Source: Candidatus Woesearchaeota archaeon (GTDB taxonomy: Archaea; Nanobdellota; Nanobdellia; SCGC-AAA011-G17; JACPNG01). From it: a DNA stretch of 41,921 nt. A model generated the notes under the pieces. That model saw only the letters and a list, made by a program, of their open reading frames with translations, did no database searches and had not been told where the DNA came from. Shown in pieces: positions 1 to 8,484 of the stretch (its first letter is position 1; each line of letters opens with the position of its first letter). Made by a program: the position numbers and the translations under genes. The stretch covers positions 1 to 41,921 of the forward strand of contig JAGVYI010000009.1 of the NCBI GenBank assembly GCA_018303365.1, given 5' to 3'.

Positions 1-3000
1 GAAAGGCTAATAGAATAATTAGAAGTAGTATTTGAATTACCTGCATTATCTATGCACCGTACAGCCCACAAATGGTCACCATTGTTACTACTAGTAAAAC
101 TCTTGCTAAAAGACTGCGAAGTGTTTACACTAATGGAATTATCAGTTTGGTCTAAAGAACCATCAAAATAAAGGCTGCAGTTTGAAAGGGCAGTATCTGT
201 AACATTATAAGAAAATCCAACAGATGTACTTGTCGAGTTTGTACCATTTACCGGAGACTCAAGATAAACAATTGGAACAATAGAGTCTAAAGAAAATGAT
301 ACAGAAGTTCTGTTTTGCTGCAAAATAGTGTCATTTGCATAAAGAAAAACTATATGGGGCCCATCGCCGCTTAAAGCAAATGTTGTATTGCCTAAAAGGG
401 TAATGTTTGTACCAGCGTCCACACCAAACCAGCGAACAGATAAGTGAGGGTCAATAGCGCTAAAGTTAAATGAAAGGTTGCTGACATCTGCATAAGTAAT
501 GTTTTGCGGATGGGAAATAAATAACGATGGTGGATTGGAATCAACTCTTATTGTATAATTACTTTCGTTAAACGCTGTCCTTCCGGCTTTGTCAAGGCAC
601 TGTACATTCCAGATGTAATCAGCATCAGGAAGCGAAATATTGGAAAAAGAGGTGAGCACCACTGAAGAAGCACCGATTGTTTCTGTATCGTTACTGCTAA
701 AACCACCTGTAAAGTTGCCATAAAGGGTACAGGTGTTTATGTTCGTATCATTGACTGTGAAATTAAACTGGACAGTTGTATTTGAAAAAGCGTTATTTAG
801 GGGTGTAGACAAATAAACAACAGGGTCAGTAGCATCAACAGTCAAAATTCTCGTTTCAGTTGTTGTTGTAGTTGTTGTATCATTGCAGGCAACATTCCAG
901 CTATGTTGCTCCTCAGATACATTTAAGTTAAAAGAATCAAGTGCGCCCACAACCACAGAGGTATGAGTTTGATTAAGAACACCATTGAGAGTAAGACTAC
1001 AATTAACAGTTGAGTCAGGAGTATCAACAATAGTATAATTAATAGAAACATTAAGACTTGTAAAGAACGTATCATTTAAAGGAAGGAGATTATTGAATTT
1101 AGGAGGACCAGTGAGACCACCAGAAATAACAAGAGAAAAGGTCTGCGGACCATTTGGAATATTCTGACCCGTAACATTAACAAGGTATGTTCCATTATCT
1201 GGAGTGGGCAAAATAACCTGCTCTACATTGTTCAAAGTATCTAATGTATCGTTATGCGGGCTTGTGAAATCATTTCCATAAAAAAGAGTACCATTAGGTG
1301 AAGTAACGCGCAAGTCAAGGTTGTTTACAAGATTAATCGAAGCAGAAGCGGTACTTGGATAATCAGTCCATACAAGGGTTGCTTTAAGTTCAACAGTATT
1401 ATTTACAACAGTATAATTAAATATTGTAGAGTTTCCAGTTGAACTAAGGCTAACGTTATCTTGATACACTATAGTGCGGGGTGAAACAGGAAAAACAGAA
1501 TTGGTGATGTTAATACGTCCCCAACCAACCTGATTACTTGGAATACCATAACCAACGTCCTGTGCACCATTAATAAGAGACGCCTTAATCAAAGAGGCAG
1601 TAGGTGTGATGCTTTGGTTTTCAACATAATACTGACGAACAAGGGCGGCAGCACCAGCAGCAAGAGGGGTTGCCATTGAAGTACCAGAACAATAAGAGTA
1701 ATTCGTATTACTAGCAAAATCAGCGTTACAAGAGCCAATACCACTAATGGTAGATTGTGTTGAAACAACATTAGTTCCAGGAGCAGCCAAGTCAGGCTTT
1801 ATCCTCCCATCATCAGTCAGACCACGACTGCTAAAAGAAGCAACTTGGTTGATATTATCAGAAGCAGCACCTTGATCCGGATGATTGTCTTCAGTTGCTG
1901 CAACACTCAAAATATTTTTTGCAGTAGCTGGGCACTGGACAGTATTTAATGTGCCACCAGTTCCATCATCGTTCCCTCCCCCAGTGTTTCCTCCAGCAAA
2001 GAGGATAAGAAAATCTGTGTTGTTAAATGCATAATCATCGACTTCAACAGAATCTGAGCTATAAGAACCGCCACAACTACCCCCCCAACTATTGCTATGA
2101 ATACGAGAACCATTTCCGTAAGCAGGAGCAAATAAGTTATGAAGATCTAAAGGAGGATAAACACTACCATTTCCTTTATCATTTCCGATAGCTTGAAAAA
2201 AAAGATTAGCACCAAAAGCGGTGCCGCGAAATTGCCCAAAACTCAAATCTCCATCACCAACAGCAGAACCAGCAACATGCGTTCCATGACCCAAATCATC
2301 ATCAGGAGAAGTGCAACTCTCGCCATAAGCAGTGCAGTCAATATTTGTAATAGTAGTCCTATTCCAAAAATCACGAAGAATTGTAGCAACATCACCAGTA
2401 TCAAGACCGCTATCAGCAATAGCAATAGTCTGACCGCTTCCATTAAGGCCATAAGTAAATGAAGTGTAGTTCGCTCCGATAATAAGCCCTCCTTGGTCAT
2501 TCAAAACAGAATAAGTAGGACGAAGAGTAACCCACTCAACAAAAGAAAGAGAAGCAATTTTTTCAATATTATCTGAAGACGTATGGAGCGCTGCAACACC
2601 ATCAGAAAAAGAAGGAAATAAAATTCCTGCCTTATCAGCCTCTAAAAGAGCCTCTGAAACATCAGTTTCTGGAAAAATACGAACCTCAAGAAAAACATCT
2701 TCATTAGAAGAAGCAACATCATTAAGAAGAGAAGGGTCAATTTTGTAAGAAGCAGCATAAGAAGAGACCCCTTCAACAAAAGAAAGACCGCGAACAGAAT
2801 CAAGCTGTGAAGAATCCAAAACAGCAAGGTAAGCATAATCCGGAAGATAACGGGAAAGAGAAACACCAAGAACCTTCAATTCATCCTTCCATAAGTCTTC
2901 AATAGGACCGCTAAGGTGAATGATGTAAGGCCTTCTCCCAGAAAAAGAAACAGAAGATGCTACCAAAAAAACCGAAGGTGTTACCGTACCTGCCTTAAGA

Positions 3001-3098
3001 TGAACTTCTGGAATTGAAGGCGGGGCATCAGCAAATCCAGGAACAATAAGGACTGCAAAAATGAGTAGAAAAAAAAGCATAATGCTACTTTTTCTCAT
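1..3098 (-). CDS. Secreted subtilisin-family (S8) serine protease with Ig-like repeats, C-terminus outside window
   Basis: Open reading frame from ATG at 3098 to the window edge without a stop, at least 1032 residues. Residues 1-22 form a signal peptide, and a propeptide-like region follows to about residue 190. The catalytic triad is visible: Asp229 in IADSG, His271 in GHGTHVAGS and Ser474 in SGTSMATP, with an oxyanion Asn in SNSWGG. After about residue 560 come tandem beta-sandwich modules with the recurring pattern VYLxSPxN...CxLYxxG, rich in N-x-S/T sequons, as in archaeal cell-surface proteins. It is probably exported and works on or outside the cell. A TATA-like TTATAAA at about 3120-3127 sits about 25 bases before the ATG, so the mRNA is probably leaderless. 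The substrate is unknown, and the C-terminal anchor lies beyond the window. Confidence 0.9.
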   Translation of the reverse strand, partial: MRKSSIMLFFLLIFAVLIVPGFADAPPSIPEVHLKAGTVTPSVFLVASSVSFSGRRPYIIHLSGPIEDLWKDELKVLGVSLSRYLPDYAYLAVLDSSQLDSVRGLSFVEGVSSYAASYKIDPSLLNDVASSNEDVFLEVRIFPETDVSEALLEADKAGILFPSFSDGVAALHTSSDNIEKIASLSFVEWVTLRPTYSVLNDQGGLIIGANYTSFTYGLNGSGQTIAIADSGLDTGDVATILRDFWNRTTITNIDCTAYGESCTSPDDDLGHGTHVAGSAVGDGDLSFGQFRGTAFGANLFFQAIGNDKGNGSVYPPLDLHNLFAPAYGNGSRIHSNSWGGSCGGSYSSDSVEVDDYAFNNTDFLILFAGGNTGGGNDDGTGGTLNTVQCPATAKNILSVAATEDNHPDQGAASDNINQVASFSSRGLTDDGRIKPDLAAPGTNVVSTQSTISGIGSCNADFASNTNYSYCSGTSMATPLAAGAAALVRQYYVENQSITPTASLIKASLINGAQDVGYGIPSNQVGWGRINITNSVFPVSPRTIVYQDNVSLSSTGNSTIFNYTVVNNTVELKATLVWTDYPSTASASINLVNNLDLRVTSPNGTLFYGNDFTSPHNDTLDTLNNVEQVILPTPDNGTYLVNVTGQNIPNGPQTFSLVISGGLTGPPKFNNLLPLNDTFFTSLNVSINYTIVDTPDSTVNCSLTLNGVLNQTHTSVVVGALDSFNLNVSEEQHSWNVACNDTTTTTTTETRILTVDATDPVVYLSTPLNNAFSNTTVQFNFTVNDTNINTCTLYGNFTGGFSSNDTETIGASSVVLTSFSNISLPDADYIWNVQCLDKAGRTAFNESNYTIRVDSNPPSLFISHPQNITYADVSNLSFNFSAIDPHLSVRWFGVDAGTNITLLGNTTFALSGDGPHIVFLYANDTILQQNRTSVSFSLDSIVPIVYLESPVNGTNSTSTSVGFSYNVTDTALSNCSLYFDGSLDQTDNSISVNTSQSFSKSFTSSNNGDHLWAVRCIDNAGNSNTTSNYSISL

Positions 3099-3145
3099 GG
3101 GAAAAACAAGATAAGGAGAATTTATAAGGATTTAGCTAGAAAAAC

Positions 3146-3718
3146 TTAACCAATGCGACGAACACCTTTACTAAAAGAACGCTCTTCTAAAAGTTTAGAG
3201 CCATATTGCAAAGAAGAGCGGGCTTCAAGGGGGGTCATCCCAAGAACTTGGGCAAAGTTCAAAAGATCATGTGCGGGTCTCATTTCATAATGGGTTCTGG
3301 CAAAGCTTGCAAAAATCATCGGAACCTTGTATTTGCGGCATAAAAGAATATTCTGGTGCATTCTGCCCATAAAAACAAAGCGAGAAGAACTATCAGCAAG
3401 GAGAAGCGAAGAAAAGCTAAAACCAATAGCAATATGGTTTTTGACAGCAAGCTTGCAAAGAACCTGATTCAGACCAGAATTTCGATGATGAAGAAAGTCT
3501 CCTTGAGATGATTTTTCAGGGCACAAAAGAATAGAGACATTTGGTTGCTCAAGGATCTCACGATTAAACTTCCCGCCCTCAGCAACAACAAAAGATTGTG
3601 AACTACTTACGCGGCGAACATCAGATACATTTTGAAAATTGATTTGCTTAACAGGATACACCTTTGAAAAACCAAAGGGATTAGGGGGATTATCAAAAAG
3701 AACAAAGTCAACAAACAT
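3146..3718 (-). CDS. rnp3: Ribonuclease P protein component 3 (Rpp30 family)
   Basis: 190 residues, the usual length for archaeal Rpp30, a TIM-barrel-like subunit of the RNase P holoenzyme that matures tRNA 5' ends. Family segments visible are GGKFNREILEQPNVSILL, then SGLNQVLCKLAVKNHIAIGFS, the KYKVPMIFAS strand, and the C-terminal LLNFAQVLGMTPLEA helix. The RNA subunit of the same enzyme is encoded at 11318-11633. A TATA-like GTTTAAAAATA lies about 27 bases before the ATG, so a leaderless mRNA is likely. The acidic and basic surface residues of better-studied homologues could not be compared here. Confidence 0.9.
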   Translation of the reverse strand: MFVDFVLFDNPPNPFGFSKVYPVKQINFQNVSDVRRVSSSQSFVVAEGGKFNREILEQPNVSILLCPEKSSQGDFLHHRNSGLNQVLCKLAVKNHIAIGFSFSSLLLADSSSRFVFMGRMHQNILLCRKYKVPMIFASFARTHYEMRPAHDLLNFAQVLGMTPLEARSSLQYGSKLLEERSFSKGVRRIG

Positions 3719-3755
3719 AAAATAAGCACAATAAAAGATATTTTTAAACCTTTAG

Positions 3756-4055
3756 CTAATCAGAAGGCTGCATATAATGTCCAAAAAAAGTATATTTGAG
3801 TCCAAGAGGTCCTGCAACTCCATGAAAGCAACTTTCAGGAGAATCCCCTGATGAATTTGTACCAACAAGTATACTCAAAGGAATACCATTATGGTAACTA
3901 TTAGTGAATAAAAGATAACCTTGGTTAGTAAGACCATCAAGAAGTCTTCTTCCAACTTCAGGATTTAGTTTTATCTTTTCACCACCAGAACTAACCATGC
4001 CTTCTAAATTAAGATCAAATCTATAAAGATAAAGATTTTGAAATAGACCGGCCAT
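3756..4055 (-). CDS. Hypothetical protein, 99 aa, behind a hairpin leader
   Basis: I do not recognise this family. The product is soluble, with Gly-rich turns, alternating strand-like stretches (YLLFTNSY, PLSILVGT) and an aromatic C-terminus (KYTFFGHYMQP). No metal-binding or nucleotide-binding motif is visible. ATG at 4055 follows a terminator-like hairpin and U-tract (4067-4108); the nearest TATA-like sequence on this strand, GCTATATAAACCC, is at 4146-4158. The mRNA would therefore carry a structured leader of about 70 nt, unlike most genes here. It ends about 37 bases before the rnp3 start, but rnp3 has its own promoter. Coding status rests on an uninterrupted frame and plausible composition. 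Confidence 0.55.
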   Translation of the reverse strand: MAGLFQNLYLYRFDLNLEGMVSSGGEKIKLNPEVGRRLLDGLTNQGYLLFTNSYHNGIPLSILVGTNSSGDSPESCFHGVAGPLGLKYTFFGHYMQPSD

Positions 4056-4066
4056 CGTAAATCAGT

Positions 4067-4108
4067 AAAAAACCCTGGCAAGCTCTTCCGAAGAAGAGCC
4101 TGCTGGGG
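4067..4108 (-). promoter_or_regulatory. Stable hairpin with UUCG tetraloop followed by U6 (attenuator or sRNA terminator)
   Basis: On the minus strand GCTCTTC, loop TTCG and GAAGAGC form a 7-bp stem closed by a cUUCGg tetraloop, extended by GCA/TGC and CCC/GGG pairs across small symmetric internal loops (4073-4108). Six T residues follow directly (4072-4067). The U-run ends 12 bases before the ATG at 4055. The layout matches an intrinsic terminator placed in a 5' leader, so it could end a short RNA of about 60 nt or attenuate the gene behind it. Function is inference. Confidence 0.5.
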
Positions 4109-4175
4109 AAAAAAGAGGTGATACATTTTTCAAGAAATATGGGTTTATATAGCTTTCGGTTGTAGCAACTTTAAG

Positions 4176-4202
4176 GTAGTTACAAATAGAAAAATTTATA
4201 AA
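4176..4202 (+). promoter_or_regulatory. Promoter with shared 14-base upstream element plus TATA box
   Basis: GTAGTTACAAATAG, five purines, then TTTATAAA. The same 27-base arrangement recurs at 17268-17294 with only three A/G differences. The TATA position predicts a start near 4225, well ahead of scpA, which has its own TATA (CTTTAAATAG around 4269). The element could give scpA a longer leader or start a short RNA across 4225-4290. Confidence 0.5.
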
Positions 4203-4294
4203 GCATTTGGGAGAATAGCAAAAAACAAGGGGATATGCCCTTAAGAAGAAACCAGATAAACAACCTTTAAATAGCTACAAAAAAACAAGCCTAG

Positions 4295-4928
4295 ATGCAC
4301 GACAGAATTTACGATCTTCTCATAAAACAGGACGAAATAACCTGGCAAAACATCATTCTGGAGTTAATCAGAACAGAGCAGATGAACCCCTGGGATGTTG
4401 ATATCAGCCTGCTTGCAAAAAAATATTTGGAAACAGTAAGAAAGCTTCAGGAAGCAAACTTTTTTGTTTCTGGAAAAGTGCTTCTTGCACCCACCCTCAG
4501 AACAGGTATCTGAGGAGTTTGAAGAGATTGAAGAATTCAGGGATATTATTGAAATCCCGAAACTTGCAATAAAAACCCCTCAGACAAGAAAGAGAAAAGT
4601 GTCCGTCAACGACCTTCTTCTTGCACTCCATAAGGCTCTTGAGACAAGTCATAAGAAGGTCATGAAGAAAATGGAGGAAAGAAACTATGAGCACCCGGAG
4701 ATACCTCAAAAAAAGATAGACATAACAGAGCTCATAGATAATGTATACAAAAAATTGCTTGCCTATTTTGAAAGTCGGCAGAAAGTAACCTTTAGCAGAC
4801 TTGTTCAGTCAGAAAAAAGAGAGGATAAAATCCTGACATTTGTACCACTTCTCCACCTTGACAACCAATTGAAAATTAATTTAGAGCAAAAAGAGCACTT
4901 TGGTGAAATAGATATATATAAAATATAA
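4295..4928 (+). pseudogene. scpA: Segregation and condensation protein A (ScpA), reading frame broken
   Basis: ScpA is the kleisin that bridges SMC heads in chromosome condensation. Frame one (4295-4513) has the N-terminal SMC-binding region: ILELIRTEQMNPWDVDI, KYLETVRKLQEANF and the SGKVLLA helix. It then runs into PTLRTGI and a stop. The rest continues in another frame from about 4490 to 4928 (SEQVSEEFEEIEE, KVSVNDLLLAL, winged-helix-like FSRLVQSEKREDKILTFVPLLHL). The LLR(M/I)K(S/A) segment expected at the junction is missing, so a short deletion fits better than a one-base error. TATA CTTTAAATAG lies 26 bases before the ATG. No smc gene is in the window. It may be a natural pseudogene, a split gene or an assembly fault. 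Confidence 0.75.
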
Positions 4929-4940
4929 AAAAAGAAGATA

Positions 4941-5147
4941 TTACTTGCGTTTATGGTCAATAGCAGCCCGGCAACCTGGACAATTGTGTTGGGCAAAAGA
5001 AATTACCCCAATAAGGACAAAAAGGACTGTCCACCAAGAAAGGTTGAAAAAATTCCAGACGCCAAAATCAACAAGCAAAAACAAGATGCCAAAGAGGAGA
5101 AAAAGAATTCCTCCAATTTTCATGCATTTTGCACAACCATGGATCAT
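4941..5147 (-). CDS. Small membrane protein with N- and C-terminal CxxC pairs
   Basis: 68 residues from ATG at 5147. An earlier ATG at 5213 would add an AT-rich, implausible N-terminus, and a TATA-like CTTATAGATG about 25 bases upstream favours 5147. The order is MIHG-CAKC, a hydrophobic segment (about residues 10-24), WNFFNLSWW, a second hydrophobic segment (about 33-46), then CPGC and a basic tail. The two Cys pairs flank a membrane hairpin and could bind one zinc on the cytoplasmic side. I recall similar short proteins in DPANN genomes but know no function. It ends the block behind hisS. Confidence 0.65.
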   Translation of the reverse strand: MIHGCAKCMKIGGILFLLFGILFLLVDFGVWNFFNLSWWTVLFVLIGVISFAQHNCPGCRAAIDHKRK

Positions 5148-5228
5148 AAAAAAGATAAGTAAAACATCTATAAGAAGCTTGTGTAAATATAGGATTTGTG
5201 TAGAAAGTAGCAAATATTCATCTTCTCT

Positions 5229-6491
5229 TTACTTCTTCTTCAAAAAAGAGCCAAGAGACTCTAAAGACAAAAGCCGCTCCTTGCCGCTTTGCATATCCCG
5301 AAGTTTATACTTCTTTGAAGAAATCTCTTTCTCACCAACAAAAACAACATAAGGAATATTCATTTTATGGGCATAATCTAAATTCTTGCTCACTCCCCGG
5401 CCAATTAAATCAATTGAAGTGGAAATGCCGCAATCTCTAAGCTTTTGTGCAATAAAAAAGGATTTCTTTTGTGTGTGAATCGGAACAATATAGACAAGAG
5501 GAAGATTTAATTGCGTTTTCTGCTTTTTAGAAAGCACAGTAATAATTGGCTCAACACCAAAGGAAATCCCCACAGCAGAAACAGCGCCTTTTCCAGCATA
5601 AAGACCAATCATATTATCATAACGGCCGCCACCACAAACCGAAGAAGTCATCTCACCCTTGGTCAGAAACCCCTCAAAAACAGTACCCGTATAATACGCA
5701 AGCCCACGTGCTAAAGATAGGTTCAGCTTGACTTTTCTGCGCACAGAAGAATCAAGATAAGAAAAAAGCTCTTCAAGCTCCTTTACACCCTCCTGATTAA
5801 TATTCATCTTCTTAAGCTGAGGCAGTGTTGCAGTAGAGAAAAGAGATAAAATCTCATCAGCGGTTGAACCTGAAATCCCAATAGAGGATAATTCACCGCG
5901 GAATTCCTTTGGTGAGAGCTTCTTCAGCTTGTCAATTATGATAATCGCTTCTTCTTTTTTTGCAATACCAAAAGAATCAAGAAGAGCGTTCATAAGCTTG
6001 CGGTTATTAACCTCAATTCTGGCAGAAAGCCCCAAGCTTGAAAATACATCAATGGCAAGGCAGATAAGCTCGGCCTCACAAAGCATAGAGGAAGAACCGA
6101 CAGTATCGCAGTCACACTGGTAAAACTCACGAACCCTTCCAAGCCTTATAGGACCATCCCGGTAAACTCGTCCTATCTGGGAGCGTTTAAACGGAAACTT
6201 AAGTTCAGGGTGCATAGCAACATAGCGCGAAAGAGGAACTGTAAGATCAAAACGAAGCCCAAGCTGTCGCCCTCCCCGGTCTTTGAACTTGAAAATCTCT
6301 TTCATGACATCAGAGCCCTCTCCTGCAGCAAATTTTGCAGAAAGAATATCATATCTTTCAACCTGGGGGGTATCAAGAGGCAAGAAGCCGTAGCAGACAA
6401 AGTGCTTTTGTAGAAGCTGGAAAATAGAATCCCTGAAAAAAGTCTCCTGAACTGAAAAATCTCGCATACCACGCGGGGTCAATATATCCAT
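5229..6491 (-). CDS. hisS: Histidyl-tRNA synthetase
   Basis: 420 residues from ATG at 6491 (MDILTPRGMRDF); the longer frame from 6539 adds 16 residues unlike the family. Class II signatures are present: motif 1 around the LDTPQVERYDIL strand, motif 2 FDLTVPLSRYVA followed by RIGRVYRDGPIRLGRVREFYQ, the His-specific RGLAYYTGTVFE segment, and motif 3 VCGGGRYDNMIGLY. The C-terminal 90 residues form the anticodon-binding domain (VYIVPIHTQ, SIDLIGRGVSKNLDYA). It charges tRNA-His, whose gene lies nearby at 7796-7870. A TATA-like CTTAATAAAC is about 25 bases before the chosen start, giving a leaderless mRNA. Confidence 0.95.
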   Translation of the reverse strand: MDILTPRGMRDFSVQETFFRDSIFQLLQKHFVCYGFLPLDTPQVERYDILSAKFAAGEGSDVMKEIFKFKDRGGRQLGLRFDLTVPLSRYVAMHPELKFPFKRSQIGRVYRDGPIRLGRVREFYQCDCDTVGSSSMLCEAELICLAIDVFSSLGLSARIEVNNRKLMNALLDSFGIAKKEEAIIIIDKLKKLSPKEFRGELSSIGISGSTADEILSLFSTATLPQLKKMNINQEGVKELEELFSYLDSSVRRKVKLNLSLARGLAYYTGTVFEGFLTKGEMTSSVCGGGRYDNMIGLYAGKGAVSAVGISFGVEPIITVLSKKQKTQLNLPLVYIVPIHTQKKSFFIAQKLRDCGISTSIDLIGRGVSKNLDYAHKMNIPYVVFVGEKEISSKKYKLRDMQSGKERLLSLESLGSFLKKK

Positions 6492-6563
6492 AAGAAGAAA
6501 AGAACACAAATGGTTTATTAAGGTTGTGACAGTAAACAAAAATATCCCTATCTGTTAGACAAC

Positions 6564-7763
6564 CTAAACATGGTGCCTGTGGTATGATTGAAAAAGAATA
6601 AATCCAAAAGAAACAGATAAAAGCGCAAGAGAAGAAAAAGCCAGAAAGAGAAAAGCGCTCGGGTAACTGCCTTGTGTTATTATATAACCCAGAATAAAAC
6701 CGAAAACAGCAGCTACAATGCTGGAAAGCAGGGACTCTATTGAGAGGATTGTAGCTTTGAAATTACTCCTCTCAATTATGTCAAGAAGATAATGATTCTT
6801 AGTTTCCTTAAAACTCCAGTTAAAAGCTGAGGCAAAAATAAGAAGTGGTACAATAACAAAAGGGATTGGAAAAAGACCCAAACCAAATAAGATAGCTAAA
6901 GAAAAAAGAAGTTTAAGACCTAAAAACTGATGAAAAGAAAGATATGTTTTTACCTTGTCGTTAATAAGGAGCAAAAGGGAAACAAGAACCCTAGAAGTGG
7001 CCCAAAAAATACCATAATATATTATTGGAACGCCTAAAAAAGCCTGGTAAACATCTTTATATCCTGAAACAGAAAGAATAAGACCCATCACAAGAGATAA
7101 AAAAACCGCGTACTTGAAAAATCCAAAACGGTAACATTCCCTTACAACAGCCCAGAAGTTATGCACACCAATCTCTTTTATTTCTTCTTTTGTTCTTTCT
7201 GGAACAACCAAGAAAATAGCAGAAACAAGACCAAGGATATCTAAAAGAGCAACAACAGCAAACGGTACTCTAAAACTAATGCTTACAAGAAAAGGTATAA
7301 GGACAATAAGGGCAATAGGGATAGCAAAACCAATTGAGCTAACCCTCCCCATAACCTTTGAATATTCCTTCTCACGACCTAGTCCCCTGAGGGTCTCGTG
7401 CATAAAAGCTGTACCAGTGCCACTATGAAAAGAGATAGCAAAGTTCAGAAAAACAGCACCGACAACAAAATAAGATACACTGGTTCCAAAAAGGTATAAA
7501 AGAGTTGATATAAGCAGGGATATTTTAGAAAAGACAAGTGCTTGTTTATGTCCTATCTTATCAGCAATGTACCCGCTTGGAATCTCAAAAAAGAATCCGG
7601 CAAGATACCCTGCTAGAAGGGTAAGCCCGATACTTTTAGGAGTAGCGCCTGGAAGGGTCAAAAGATAAACCCCAAAAATAGACATAAACGGCCGTTTATG
7701 GGTAATAAGGAAAACAGTATATTTCCAGATGTTAGAAGCAAGATTTGTAGGCTGATTAGTCAC
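6564..7763 (-). CDS. Major facilitator superfamily transporter
   Basis: About 399 residues with some 11-12 hydrophobic segments. The loop after the second helix carries the MFS motif A as GYIADKIGHKQA. A central cytoplasmic loop (VPERTKEEIKEIGVHNF) separates two six-helix halves. The substrate cannot be told from sequence. GTG at 7763 is preceded by GGAGGG at a normal distance of 9 bases; a TTG at 7769 is possible but too close to the SD site. The start lies only about 30 bases past the 3' end of tRNA-His, so the transporter may share the tRNA promoter and be released by tRNA processing. It ends about 70 bases before the hisS promoter. Confidence 0.9.
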   Translation of the reverse strand: MTNQPTNLASNIWKYTVFLITHKRPFMSIFGVYLLTLPGATPKSIGLTLLAGYLAGFFFEIPSGYIADKIGHKQALVFSKISLLISTLLYLFGTSVSYFVVGAVFLNFAISFHSGTGTAFMHETLRGLGREKEYSKVMGRVSSIGFAIPIALIVLIPFLVSISFRVPFAVVALLDILGLVSAIFLVVPERTKEEIKEIGVHNFWAVVRECYRFGFFKYAVFLSLVMGLILSVSGYKDVYQAFLGVPIIYYGIFWATSRVLVSLLLLINDKVKTYLSFHQFLGLKLLFSLAILFGLGLFPIPFVIVPLLIFASAFNWSFKETKNHYLLDIIERSNFKATILSIESLLSSIVAAVFGFILGYIITQGSYPSAFLFLAFSSLALLSVSFGFILFQSYHRHHV

Positions 7764-7795
7764 ACTCAATTGCCCTCCAAAAGAGGAGTATAATA

Positions 7796-7870
7796 TGGGG
7801 TGGTATAGGGGAATCGAACCCCTGTCTCGGGATCCACAGTCCCGCGTTCTACCACTGAACTAATACCACC
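7796..7870 (-). tRNA. tRNA-His (GTG), G-1 and CCA encoded
   Basis: The minus strand folds into a full cloverleaf: acceptor GTGGTAT/ATACCAC, D-arm GTTC/GAAC, anticodon stem CGGGA/TCCCG with loop CTGTGGA (anticodon GTG), and T-arm AGGGG/CCCCT with TTCGATT. The His-specific extra G-1 is encoded at 7870 opposite discriminator C73 (7799). The genome also supplies CCA (7798-7796), whereas tRNA-Ala and tRNA-Pro in this window lack it. There is no intron. TATA CTTATAAATT lies about 28 bases upstream. Confidence 0.95.
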
Positions 7871-7941
7871 ATCATAAAACAGAAAGCAGGAAGAGAATTT
7901 ATAAGCGTTTTTATAATGTTAAAAGAACCTCCACAGTATAA

Positions 7942-8478
7942 CTAAGACTTAAGAACAGAAGACATAAGTCCCCTGCTGTCAGAAACAGCAAAAACAGGAG
8001 CATTAAGGACAGCACGGGCAGAAGATAAAGAGCACCCCTTGCCAAAAAGAACAGTGCCAAGAACAGAAAGACCATTCTTGCGACAGGAAGAAATAATCCT
8101 GGACGCCTCGCGCAAAGAAGAGGCATGACCATCACAGAAAATAATAAATTCATCAACTACTTTAGGAAGAGAGGAAAAAGAATTGGCATCTTCGCGGCTC
8201 ACATCAACAAATACAAGGTCATAGTGGCTATGCACATGGGAAAGAAAGCCGGAAAAGTCAGAAAAAACAACAGAGGAAGGAACAACGCTAAGACCAGTGT
8301 CGTGAGCATAGTGAGAACCAGGATAAAGTGATAATTCAAGAAGTGGAGAAGTAAAATTAGCATCAACAACAAGAACAGTCTTTCCTGCGCCGAAAAATAA
8401 AGACCCAAACCCCAAGGAAAAAAGAGAAGAGACAGACTCACCTTTTTTTGCACATAGAACACCAATATAGCGGGTCAT
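7942..8478 (-). CDS. ParA/MinD-like protein with degenerate Walker A
   Basis: 178 residues. The start MTRYIGVLCAKKGESVSSLF aligns in pattern with the beta-1/P-loop of ParA/MinD ATPases (KGGVGKTT), but the GK(S/T) core is absent. The next strand, KTVLVVDANFTSP, matches the VLLIDxDxxxP strand, and YDLVFVDVSRED matches the Walker B strand YDxIIIDxP. Later strands (DEFIIFCDGHASSLREA, GLSVLGTVLF) follow the deviant-Walker fold. ATP binding is therefore probably lost, leaving a scaffold or partner-binding role. It is the last gene of an operon: it starts 6 bases after the gene at 8485-8925. An orphan of this shape suggests a structural partner for the two helical proteins upstream. Confidence 0.7.
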   Translation of the reverse strand: MTRYIGVLCAKKGESVSSLFSLGFGSLFFGAGKTVLVVDANFTSPLLELSLYPGSHYAHDTGLSVVPSSVVFSDFSGFLSHVHSHYDLVFVDVSREDANSFSSLPKVVDEFIIFCDGHASSLREASRIISSCRKNGLSVLGTVLFGKGCSLSSARAVLNAPVFAVSDSRGLMSSVLKS

Positions 8479-8484
8479 AGGACA

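Noticed and set aside
1589-2869. Leu/Val-rich minus-strand and Ser-rich plus-strand frames
   Set aside because: Shadows of the subtilisin-like gene, which is open to the window edge.
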